DNA of 64,000 nt from Cliona cf. orientalis (lineage: Eukaryota > Porifera > Demospongiae > Clionaida > Clionaidae): assembly GCA_963930775.1 (NCBI GenBank), contig OZ005696.1:1116001-1180000 (forward strand). Reading direction: 5' to 3'. Positions 40,701 to 50,943 of the stretch are shown piece by piece (position 1 is the first letter of the stretch; every line of letters starts with the position of its first letter). Position numbers and translations under genes: made by a program. The notes beneath the pieces were generated by a model. That model had not been told where the DNA came from, ran no database searches, and saw only the letters and a program-made list of their open reading frames with translations.

Positions 40701-43700
40701 TACATTACCCTATAGTTGTAACAAATACTGTAATTTGATTGGTCACTGATCAGGGGCCCGAGGCTATAGCATCCCGAGCAAAGCAAAGTGAAGTAGTGGA
40801 CTGCCAGCTGACCAATCAGATTCCTGACCTACATTGCCCTACAATACCTTACAATACCTTACAATACTTTACAATACCTTACAATACCTACAATATCTAC
40901 ATTACCCTATAGTTGTAACAAATACTGTGATCTGATTGGTCACTCAGTGGCCCCAAGGCTGTAGCATTCCAAGCAAAATAAAGGATTGCCTACAGATTCC
41001 TGACCTACAATACCTTATAATACCTTACAATACCTACAATACCTACATTATCCTATATATGTAGTAGTAACAAATTCTGTGATCCGATTGGTCGGAGGCC
41101 TGAGGCTGTAGCATCCATAGCAAAGCAAAGCGAAATATATAGTGGAGGGCAATACTGTGAATAATTTATGATTTTTGAAAAAAAAAAAAAAAAAGTCCCA
41201 ATCATCCCTCCCCCCGGGCCGGGGTGCCGCAGCTCCGGTGATCCGTTTGGGAGTGACACTGCGGACATTACCGCAATTGGCCATACTTCCAGGGATGGGG
41301 GGTATTCAAGGGAGGAACCTGGGCGACCCCTAAGCCATATATGCCCAGGACCATGTGCAGTTTTCAGCTGCAGGTGCCAGAGGGATACCTCTGACACCGT
41401 CTAGCCCCGTTATCGATAGTACCTCCCGGAAAATGCTATTTATTGAGCTGGGACAGGGGGTAGCAAAACGCGTATGGGTTTCACGTTGGAATGTACGAAC
41501 CGTGACGTAATTAATTAAAAGCTATGAATATCATTAACTCTACACCGCGGCCCGCGCCAAACTGTATCTCAGCAACGGAAAGAGCTATGAAGGAACAAAA
41601 ACCAAAATGTAGCTCTTGAGCAGATGAAAGCAGCTACCATGGTCCCAAAGACCATGCCATAGTATCTATAGGGAGACAAGACAATAAAAATATCATAGCT
41701 GTAACAAATACTGCAATGTGATTGGCTACTGACCTACAAGATTTTCATAGTCACCTACAGAGTTTTGCCTCTGGCTTTAGCAATACAAAGCTATATGTTC
41801 TAAACTTGTAACTGGAACTACTTATTTTGTATCTTGAAAAAAAATCTACTGTTGTTCATTCTGTCTATGGAAAAGCTGCCAGGGTGCGTGGAAGGATGGA
41901 TCTATGGTGGAAGGTAGCGGTCCTGAGCAAATGTCGCCAGAACTGGAGAACAAAGCATTTTCAGCAAAATCCACACAATGCATGGCTTTGAAACGCCATA
42001 AGGAATCATATAACACCGAGGTTGAGACGCGCAAACGAGGTATGTAGCAGTTACAGAGTTAACAGACAGACAGACAGACTGACAGACACACACACAGAAC
42101 GACTACAGTAATCCTCGCGCATGCGCCGAGGGTTAATGATCACTGACTGATTATGTACCTCATTTTGCAGTCCCTTGGAGTGAGAGAGTTGAGTTGTGAG
42201 AGATTCCTGAAGTCTCTTGTACAATTTGATGCTTATTTGCATTAATGATCCAATCCTCCTCCCCCCCCCCCCCCCCTGCAGGTCGTAGTGGTAATGTATG
42301 GATCTCTCCAAAAGGCAGCATGATGTTCTCAATGGCCGTAGAATTTCTCCCGACAACGAAGCTAGCCCAGAGGATGCCCCTTCTCCAACACCTCGTTGCC
42401 ATGGCAGTGGTACACGGCATCAAGACCATTCCTGGATATGAAGTAGGCGAAATTATTATAAGCAATGGTCATTTTTGTTACATCAAACATAATAAAGTCC
42501 CTCCCGGAAAATGCTATTTATTGAGCTGGGAGTATGGGTTTCACATTGGAATGTATGACGTAATTAAGAGCTATGAATATCATTAATTTCACACCGTGGC
42601 GCGCGCCAAAGTGTATCTCGATCTCGGCAACGAAATGACCTATGGAGCTGGAACAAAAACCAAAATGTAGCTCTTGAGCAGATGAAAGCAGCTACCATGG
42701 TTCTAAACATGTTAGACTATGCTATATACATACCAAGTTTCTTCAAAGTGGCTTACATGTCATAGTATAGCATAAGCATACATGTATCTTTGTAATAGTG
42801 TTTTGGAACTGGAACAAGGACCAAAACAATCAACGAAAAATATTGTTGGGGGACATTACTATAAATAACTCATGTATATTTATAAAATTATCCCATGGTT
42901 GGTATATCAAACATACTAAGTCTTGTTTAGTAAATTATTTTCAGCTATACGGTAGTATTGTATCTGTTGTGTTGATAGGATGTTCCTGTGCGCATCAAGT
43001 GGCCAAATGATATCTACTACAAGGACAAGGTAAAGCTCGGAGGGATACTCGTCTCATGCTTCACACTGCCAGGACACAAGTCCATCACTGCTGTAATTGG
43101 TAAGATCAATGTACTCAAGTAGTATTATGTATACGGTATGATATCTCTCACATGTAAATATCAATAATATTATATCAATAATTCTTTAGGAGAAACATTG
43201 ATAGAGAATTACTGTACATACATGTACACTAACCCCCCCCCCCCCCACACACACACACACACACATACACACACACGCTCACTCACTGCACAGGCTGTGG
43301 AGTAAATATCAGCAACCAGTACCCTACCATGTCAGTGAACGACTGCATCACCCTCCACAATAGCACCAGCTCCATGACTAACGGCAGCAGCAGCAGCTGC
43401 TCTCTCCCTCCCCTCTCTGAGGAGCAGGTCCTGGCTCACACCCTCAACAGTCTGGAGGCCTTTCTCGACACATACCAGAAGACAGAGATGGATGAACTCG
43501 AACAACTCTACTACAAGTACTGGCTACACAGGTATATAACTTGAGGAGGAGCATACAATCATGTGGAAAGTGCTAATTGGCACAGAAAGCGGGGTTCTCC
43601 CCCAGCTTCTTAAACTCCCAATGTAATCCCCCTTGAGTTCCCTCCAAGTTCGATCATTGAAGGAATATTAACAGAAGCCACTATTGGCGACCCCACTATA

Positions 43701-44042
43701 AAGGGATGACACATGGCCTCATGCATGCACTTTGTGACCTTGTGTGTGAGGCCTTGTGCAATTATTATTGATTCTTTTGAAGGATTCCACCGCGAAATTT
43801 TTCAACCTCAAAATTTTCATGGATCAGCTATAAGTTATTGAGGCATTATGTGTGTCTGTTTATATAGTGGTTCCGTAGTGCGTCTGGCTAGCCGAGGGGA
43901 GGAGGAGGTGACCATCCTGGGCATCGACGACTACGGCTACCTCAGGGTGAGGACCAACAAGACGCAGGAACTGCTGAGTCTGCAACCTGACGGGAACACC
44001 TTCGACATCATGAAGGGACTCATCGCCACCAAACCTGTTTGA
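37711..44042 (+). CDS. HLCS: Holocarboxylase synthetase (biotin-protein ligase)
   Basis: Six exons: 37711..38901, 39367..39742, 42282..42442, 42979..43099, 43294..43531 and 43868..44042, giving 753 residues, near the length of the animal enzyme. The long N-terminal domain (NVLILQPHKDSTNKEF ...) is followed by the BirA-like catalytic core. Its biotinyl-AMP loop KGKGRSGNVWISP (~523) spans the exon 2/3 junction, and KWPNDIYYKDK (~583) carries the catalytic Lys. GGILV and the C-terminal SH3-like domain (ITGIDDYGYL-type, here VTILGIDDYGYLRV) complete it. It attaches biotin to carboxylases. The first ~55 residues (MNAARRFIVCTNFSRLVWGR) look like a mitochondrial presequence. A second ATG at 37882 (MATLQAAKAH) could yield a cytosolic form. 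Introns 2 and 3 are packed with repeats. Confidence 0.93.
39015..39150. mobile_element. Small inverted-repeat (MITE-like) element in HLCS intron 1
   Basis: Left: TTTGCGGGTACTAAATTTAG, then CGAAG. Right, opposite strand: GCATTTAGCGGGTACTCATT, then TTAGCGATTTT. The interior is AT-rich, without coding capacity. Confidence 0.55.
39872..40220. repeat. Dispersed repeat, copy A (shared with 63616-64000)
   Basis: ATTATATATATACAACGAAA / AATATTTTTCAGACGATC / TTATATAGTCCGTGTC, and further on GATTGGTCAGAATTGT and GCCGTGTGCACAAA, are all shared with the right end of the window. Copy A lacks about 180 bp of the interior present in the other copy. The following ~100 bp is very GC-rich with nested palindromes (CTCGAGCTCGAGCGAGCGGC). 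Confidence 0.8.
40395..41150. repeat. Five imperfect tandem repeats, 150-200 bp unit
   Basis: Each unit starts near CAAATACTGTGATTTGATTG (40401, 40549, 40718, 40919, 41069) and carries GTCACTCAGAGGCCCGAGGC and TGTAGCATCCCGAGCAAAGC. The first three units continue with AACTGACCAATCAGATTCC (slightly varied); the fourth keeps only the CAGATTCCTGACC end, and the fifth is truncated after the AGCAAAGC part. Units are separated by TACCTTACAATACC decamer runs. GATTGGTCA and TGACCAATC at the two ends of a full unit form an inverted repeat, so each unit may be an old MITE. A single partial copy lies at ~41705. Confidence 0.85.
41422..41645. repeat. Direct repeat copy 1 flanking HLCS exon 3
   Basis: CCTCCCGGAAAATGCTATTT ... 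TGTATCTCAGCAACGGAAAG ... AACAAAAACCAAAATGTAGC ... GATGAAAGCAGCTACCATGG. The same order and orientation are found at 42500-42700. It sits in HLCS intron 2. Confidence 0.85.
42500..42700. repeat. Direct repeat copy 2 flanking HLCS exon 3
   Basis: Same family and orientation as 41422-41645, slightly shorter. It sits in HLCS intron 3 just after the exon that begins at 42282. Confidence 0.85.
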
Positions 44043-44530
44043 CCACACAACCATTAATAATTATCAAGATGTTGTAACTATTATTCTTGCAGGGTATATA
44101 TTACCGTATATCGCGAAATTTTTGCTGTTATATAAAAAAATTTTTGTCAATGATCTTCTCCAATGAAAATTAAACACATGAAATATTTTGTGTAGTGTAC
44201 GTCGACCTATACCTATTTTGGTCGCCAAAGTCAGGCGACGAAATTTTGACCACACGAAAAATTTACAAGTGAAATATTTTACCAGCGAAAATATCCTGAT
44301 CTATGATATAATAATTATGATATTATTATACAGGACATTTAATTCGTATGTATGAAATATCCCATCTTTTGCATGCAAGCCTCATACATGCACTAAGCAA
44401 CGGTCAATTAACAAAAAAATTATAGCTCGGAATTTGATGATAGACGAAGGTGTCATTAAATAAGAATGTGCAGCAAAATAAATTATTACCCTATAATAAT
44501 TTTAAAAATTTAAAAAATCGGCAATTCTTA
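44043..44530. other. Convergent intergenic region with TE-like AT-rich sequence
   Basis: Between the 3' ends of HLCS and the ZIP gene. 44100-44310 has CGCGAAATTTTT / GCGACGAAATTTTG / CGAAAAATTTAC motifs and starts TTACCGTATATCGCG, resembling decayed elements elsewhere in the window. No clear terminal inverted repeat. No gene. Confidence 0.45.
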
Positions 44531-47269
44531 TCAGTAGAGAAAGAGTAACAAGCTGGCTGCCATGATAACCATACCCACGACAAGAAACACAGCCACGAGA
44601 ATTCCCCGCCTGTCAAACTTGTGAGCCGTGGGGATGAGCTCCTTGAGAGAGATGAAGACCATCATGCCAGCTATGAGACCAAACAGGCAACCATAGACGA
44701 GGGGACCAAAGATGTCCTTGAACACAAGCCAGCCAAGAAGTGCTCCTGTAGGGAAGAGGAGAGAGAGAGAGTGAGAGAGAGAGAGGGAGGGAGGGAGAGA
44801 GAGAGAGAAGGGGAGAGGGAGGGAGGAGTGTGAAGGGAAGAGAGAGAAACGAAGCAAAATTGAAATTAATTTTAATGAGTCGGCAAGCATTACGATGTCA
44901 CGTACATGTACATGTACATGTACTTCTAGCTACCTACACTGTAGCTGCAACATAACTTTCAGTGCACAGAACTCACCAAAAGGTTCCGAGATGCCAGACA
45001 GGAATGCCCAGAGGAATCCCTTCCACTTTTTCCCTGTGGCGTAGTAGACTGGCATGGAGACGCACACACCCTCTGGGATGTTGTGCAGAGCTATGGCGAT
45101 GGCCAGCGCTATCCCAAGGGAGGGAGAAGACAGGGCAGCAACAAAGGTAGCCAGACCCTCAGGGAAATTGTGAATGCCAATAGCCAAACCTGGGGGATTA
45201 TTTATTACATAACATGATAATAATTATTGGTAAGGGAGAAAAACAGGTGTGCAATAATTATGGAATTCAACAAACTCAAAGTTCTCTCTCTCTCTCACCT
45301 GTGAGTATTCCCATTCTGTGCAACTTCCTTGCATCCTTTCCCATCACCATGGCAACCTCCTTGAACTCCTCTGGTCCCATTGGTTGAATGTCATCATGTT
45401 TCTGTGTGTGTGTGTACATAATATAATATTATTGATTGAAAGAGCGTCAAATATCGAGCTTCATACAAGCCTATTCATTCTGACCCGGATGGATTTCTAT
45501 GCACCTGAACACTAAATAAACTGTACCAGCATTCTCCCAAAATAGTAGACATTCCAGACTTAATCCAATTTTAGCATATCACGATAAACTACCTGTATTG
45601 TGCCCCTTACGCCTCGATTCTCAAGGGGTAAACATCCCCCCAGTGCTAGAGACTAGCATGAGGTGTATGCACACAGTGTCCAGGTGTACATTACGTTATA
45701 CATTGTAGCAAATAAATTATCACATCACAAGCAGAGATGGAATAGTTACTGCTAGCTATATAGTACAAAATTATACCTCATGACAACCTTTATTCACCGT
45801 ACTACATTGTATATGCACATTAGTTTTGTGAATAATATAATAATATTATGATTGTCTAAGCCAATGATACTGTACATCTGTGCATATACATGTACATGCA
45901 CGTGGCTCACCTGATCCACCATCTCTGAGTAAGAGAGCCGCCTCAACAGTTTACTCGGCAATGTAGTAGTCTTTTTCCCACCATCACAAGCCTCCCCATC
46001 TCCACCATTCACACCTCCTCCCACCTCCTCCACTGTCACACTCACGTGGGACTGCACGTCGGCCATGACCACGCCCCCTTCCTCTCCTCCGGCTCCAGCC
46101 CCAACTGCTGACATGGCAGACGCATTTTCGCTAACTGTCTCCGGCGGGATGACTGCATTCATCCTCAATAGGCTGCTATTGGAGAATAATTCATTCACAC
46201 TTGCATTGGCGTAATTGTTTGTGTTCTCCGATAAAGTCGTAGACACGACGTCTGGTGTAACCGCAGCGTATCGTCTGCTTTCCGTGTCACTGACAGACAC
46301 GGAACCCATTCGATTGAATGGTACACTACCGTTCGAATTGCTAGCCGAATCCGTATCGTTGCAAAGTAGGGCTCGCTGACTGCTGGAGTTTTGTACGGGA
46401 TCAGCTCCGCTCTCCGTTTCGCTGCCGGTGTGGTGGTGTGTTACCATGGCAACCTGGGCTCCAGGCTCCTCCCCCTCTTCTAGGTGATCGGTCGTGGGGG
46501 TGGAGTTTGAGGTGATCTCGGAATCCGATGGTGAAGATGACATCATAGGGGTGTGGCCTTCTTCGGAGTGATCGTGATAGTGCATGAAATCAAACTCCCG
46601 ATGGAGTCCATTAATAACGCCATTAATTCGAGGCTTTGTGTTCCTTGTCAAACTAAGCGATTTCTCTTTCGATTTTGTCTGCCTAGTTTCGTCTTTGCTA
46701 TCGAGATCTTGAACCTCACGTTGTTGCCGAGAGCATCTTGACGTACATCCACACCCACAATCTATTCTCTGCAGTAGACCGACCAAGAGATCTAGCAAAA
46801 TGGTCAGTAATATTCCGCCAAAGAAACACCCGGTTGCAGCCAATTCGTAATGACTTGGTGTATTGCAGCAGAAATTATCCCTTGATTTCTTCAATATCTC
46901 CGTGAATGACACATACAGCATTACGCCAGCGGCCAGTGCCAAACCGATTGCCAGAAAAGTCGTATTGGATCGCTTAATTAAAGGAACAAAGGGCAGGAGG
47001 GCGCCAAGTGTAGTAGCCAAGCCGGCTCCGATTGTTAGACCAAAAGCAAGTCCTACGTTGTCACCGCTGGACGCTTTGCAGAGGGAGGGGTCTGGGCACG
47101 AGTCATATATGGGAATATCGTCCAAGCACTGAGCGTATTCAGCGCTGGCATTTGAGGCGTTCGTACAGATTGTAGTGTTGTCGTGTTGAGTGAGAGAGAA
47201 GGGTAGTAGGGAGATACTGATGAAGAGGAGTAGTGCTATTACAGATGATTTTCCTGAATTTTTTGTCAT
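44531..47269 (-). CDS. ZIP family (ZupT/SLC39-like) zinc transporter
   Basis: Four exons: 47269..45911, 45401..45299, 45189..44977 and 44745..44531, giving 629 residues. A signal peptide and short Cys-containing ectodomain ([17 protein letters not shown]) precede three transmembrane helices (~75-175). A Cys-rich loop ([10 protein letters not shown]) and a ~250-residue acidic, Ser-rich cytosolic loop with His clusters ([19 protein letters not shown] just past the exon end) come next. The transport core follows: [11 protein letters not shown] and [11 protein letters not shown], the HNxPEG pair that binds metal in ZIP transporters, plus [10 protein letters not shown] and four hydrophobic segments to the C-terminus. 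The doubled HNxPEG is typical of the ZupT-like subgroup. It imports Zn2+ or other divalent metal into the cytosol. The very long central loop is unusual for ZupT proteins and could be regulatory. Confidence 0.88.
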
Positions 47270-47828
47270 CTTTTTTAGTATCTTGTCGGATAGTTTGGTG
47301 ATATCGAGTGAAAAATGGCCAAAATTACTTTCAAACTGTCAGAATTCCCGAGTGTATACACCTGTCTGAAAATTAAAATGTTGAAATCAATAGTTGGGTA
47401 ACCCTTGTGCTTGTCAAGAGGTCTCCTTTAATAGGATTCCATCAAGTTCTTTCTGTTGTCATAGCAGTATTTCGATGATATTTCACAGATCTCTGGTTGA
47501 TTGTCGTAAATTATGATTCGTTTTCTGCCACAGTCAGACTCCAAGCGCTTCAAACACACGAATTGAGCAGCGATTGTCCCTCCTCTTTGTATGTGGAGCG
47601 ATTACACTTTGACCGATATATTAAAAGTGCACGGACTGGTCAAAAATATTTCCCTCCAAAGCACCCGCGCCCGCGCACTAATTGACCACATGATCTGAAT
47701 ACGTGATAACCACCTGACCGGCCGGCCATGCATAGTGGGTGTGGCTAATTATTATATTGCCACGCCCACCATCAATTCTAAAGCAACACGATAACCCTAG
47801 CAAGGGTGCCTAGCGGCCATTTGAAGTG
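47270..47828. promoter_or_regulatory. Divergent promoter region between ZIP and DNAJC5 genes
   Basis: 559 nt, with no gene or repeat seen. GC-rich patch at 47655-47720. Confidence 0.4.
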
Positions 47829-50246
47829 ATGAGTGATCCACAGGATCTTCCTCCTCCAAGGCGAAGAGCCAACAGGTATGAAACACGAGGTATCATATAA
47901 GAAGCTCTCAGATTCAAAATTATAATGCAAGCACATGTATACCAAGTTGTTTCATCACCTCGTATTTGTGATTCAAACCAGCTACAAAAGTTTGAAAACT
48001 TTTCTGTTTTAACAATGGCCTTATCTGCAGTACACAGGGTGAATCACTGTATGAGGTACTGGGCATATCCAAGCAGTCCACTCCTGAGGAGATCAAAAAA
48101 GCTTACAGAAAGGTGACATGATCACTGATTAATTTTATCCTGTATTACATAATGCCGCATAATTTTTTTGCATATTTTGCATTGCATTTAACCTTTGTAA
48201 ATATGTATGTGCACACTAACCAAGCAAATTATATACCTGTCTTGTGTATTGTCATTGTACAAAATATGACCTTTTGATGTGTTGGGCGTGGCCTTGATAC
48301 AATGCCACCTTGCACTTTATACTAGCTAAGGATTATCGTCAACCCTATAATATACCACCTTTCTTTCTTTCTTACTATATAGCTTGCTCTAAAATGGCAC
48401 CCGGACAAGAATCAAGAAAATCCCGATGCTGAAGAAATAGTGAGTTGGTATCAGTAGCGCACTTGGTGGATTTCCATATTATTTAGATAACCTCACATGG
48501 TGAAAGTTAGTAAAATTGGGGTTGGAGACACCATCTGATAGTGTATCAGGGCGATCTGTACACACGCTATCATTGTGCTGGGATCTGTACGCTATCTCTG
48601 GGTCTAATTTGATTTATAAATTGTGTGTGTAGTGTTTATTAACAGGGGCACACTCCTTGGTTAAGTAGAAAAATTATTAATAATTCTATTGTACTTATGA
48701 TCACTTTAGTTCAAGGAGATCAACAATGCTAACACTGTGTTAATGGATCCTAACAAGAGGCGTATCTATGATCAGTACGGCTCCATTGGTCTCAAACTGG
48801 CGGAGCAAATCGGAGAAGAGGTTAGCACTATAATATACAGTGTTCTGGATGGAAAATTAATTGCCTCATCCCCAGGCCCATTCCCAGGTTTTAAGTGTGC
48901 AGTATGGGAATGGGCCTGGGAGCGAGGCAGTTTACATGTGCTATGTTGAAATCTGAAAGAGCGTGTGCAGCTGTGATGTATATACAATTACTGTTTGTTT
49001 ATGTTGGTGCCTAGCACCTGTGTATTCAGTATATACCCCTTCCATACGTACACATGTACATGTACATGCTACGTGTAGCTTCCTTCCTAATTTTTTTGCA
49101 TCTGCACGAGGTCAAATACAATCGGTACATTGTTGTCTTCAGGAACAGTCAATAGAATAATTATTATTAAATCAGCTACTGCATTACAGTATTCCCAGCA
49201 CCCTTGGACTGCTCAGAATATCAGATATCTGTTTCCTAATTCATGAGATAACTTTAACTTTGTACTCACATGCATGCCATAATAATTAGTCTCTGTCTGA
49301 TCCTCAATATTTGAGCTACTACAATCACTAGATCATGTGGTCATGTCATGTGATCAGACTGTGAGTTGTATACTAATCCTATATTATTCTTCCCCAGAAT
49401 CTGCCCCTGTATTTGCTTCTGGACAGTCCTCTGGCCAAGTGTATTGGTGTGTGTCTGTTCCTAGCCTCCTGCTGCTGCTGTGGCTGCTTCTTTTGCTGCT
49501 GCTGCTGTTGTTGCTGCTGCTGTGGACTCTGCGCTCCAAAAAGAGAACACGACTGGGGTGAGGGGTGAGGGAGGGAGAGGGAAGGAGGGAGATAGAGAGA
49601 GCTCTAGAGAGAGAGGCAGGGGGGAGGGAGGGAGATAGAGAGCATGTCATGGTGATTCACGATGCTGATATTCATGAAACAAACAAAGATTCTTTGCAGA
49701 CAACTTATGCCCCTCGCTTCACTTTTGCCCTGAGGATGACTAGAGCATCTAGTCGAAACGTCGGCAAGTTTTACCGAACAGTTAAGTTGTCTGCAAAGAA
49801 TCTTCGTTTGTTTCATGCAGACAGCAACTGAGAACAATATCACTTTGCTGATATTCATCTTTCCTACACAACATCAAGGATTTCTCTTCCCTTCCTCCCC
49901 CATTATTTTGTGACATCCAGGTGACTTCAACCCTGAAGATTTTGAAGAAGATGATGCAATCCGCACCCAGCCCACTGCAGACTACCAGGCTGTGGGAGAG
50001 ACTGAACCAGTGACGGACAAGGCCCCCATAGCCCTGGGACCCCCAGTACCAGCACCCCCGTCTTCCAGCGATGGTGCCGCAGATAAACAGGCCATACTGC
50101 TGGCAGCATCAGGGGAAGAGAGACCGGCTGAGAAGGAGGAGGAAGGGGCGGGGCAAGTGGGTGTGGTCTCAGTGACGGTGACGGAACAGGAGAGTGAGGA
50201 GGTTGGACGAGGGTCAGATGAACAGTTAATCAAAGTGGACGATTAG
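47829..50246 (+). CDS. DNAJC5: Cysteine-string protein, DnaJ homologue subfamily C member 5
   Basis: Six exons: 47829..47875, 48031..48112, 48383..48439, 48710..48820, 49398..49557 and 49921..50246, giving 260 residues. The N-terminal J domain runs [20 protein letters not shown] ... WHPDK (HPD ~49-51) ... [21 protein letters not shown]. The linker [20 protein letters not shown] leads into the cysteine string: about sixteen Cys in ~22 residues, for palmitoylation and vesicle-membrane attachment. [12 protein letters not shown] and a long acidic, Pro/Ala-rich tail follow. CSP proteins chaperone SNARE proteins with Hsc70 on secretory vesicles. The tail is longer than in vertebrate CSP-alpha (~200 residues). 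The exon 4 donor is the weaker gttagc, a form used repeatedly in this window. Confidence 0.94.
48862..48929. repeat. Foldback sequence in DNAJC5 intron
   Basis: TGCCTCATCCCCAGGCCCAT / TCCCA pairs with TGGGAATGGGCCTGGGAGCG / AGGCA: arms of ~24 nt around a ~19-nt loop. Probably a minimal foldback element. Confidence 0.75.
49663..49858. mobile_element. Foldback insertion with 13-bp target-site duplication and hammerhead-like core
   Basis: The direct repeat TGCTGATATTCAT lies at 49663-49675 and 49846-49858. Inside, CATGAAACAAACAAAGATTC / TTTGCAGACAACTTA (49673-49707) pairs with its reverse complement at ~49782-49817 with one mismatch. The loop carries CTGAGGATGACTAGAGC / ATCTAGTCGAAAC (49730-49759): a CTGANGA box, a 7-bp hairpin and GAAAC, the order of a hammerhead ribozyme core. 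There is one extra base before the hairpin. It sits in the last intron of DNAJC5. Confidence 0.7.
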
Positions 50247-50943
50247 ATTAGAGTTGGTATACTGTCAATAATTATTGCAAGTTAGTGTGGTAATTCTGTA
50301 GTCTTCTAATTACAGCATTTACTGTCCTAATGACAATTAGGCCACTCCAAATCAATTAGTAGTTTTCCGCCCGCATGTATTCTGTGATTAGGAGCACAAT
50401 ATACCGCCTCCTTTTTGCAAGCGATCTTGACGACCATTTCCATCAAAAATAATTACACATATTGACGACCATTACCACCGCCCGCCCGCATCAATTTTGA
50501 GCTCACAGGGGATGAGAAACTACTAATTGATTTGGAGGGGCCTTATTATTATTGCTATCACGATTCTTATTTATGACAAAAAATGTCGAAATGAGATTTG
50601 AAATTATCTACAATTAATTACAAGTTGTCATCAAAAAATGAAAAAAGACAAAATTAATACAAGTATTGCATAATATGTTACACTGTTACAATAATTATAA
50701 GAGACAGAGAATGAAAATCTAATTTATTATTCTGACAGAGGCATTGAGGGGGAACTGCAGTTAATTATCAGGGGGTGAGAAGAAAATTACTGTGCTTGGG
50801 GGCCATGGCAGGATCCAATAAACTGCAGTTACAATTTTGACGGGGGGAAAAGAGAATTGTGACTGTGGGGGGAGGGAGAGGTTATATAATAATGAGATAA
50901 AGAACGAAAATGAGACAGACACAAAAAAAGTTGGATGAAAACT
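50247..50943. other. Convergent intergenic region
   Basis: Between the 3' ends of DNAJC5 and DCAF7. It carries a weak inverted pair: GGCCACTCCAAATCAATTAG (50341) matches GGCCCCTCCAAATCAATTAG on the other strand (from ~50543), each next to TAGTTT. This suggests a ~205-bp inverted-repeat element at 50340-50543. The rest is AT-rich and G-rich simple sequence. Confidence 0.5.
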
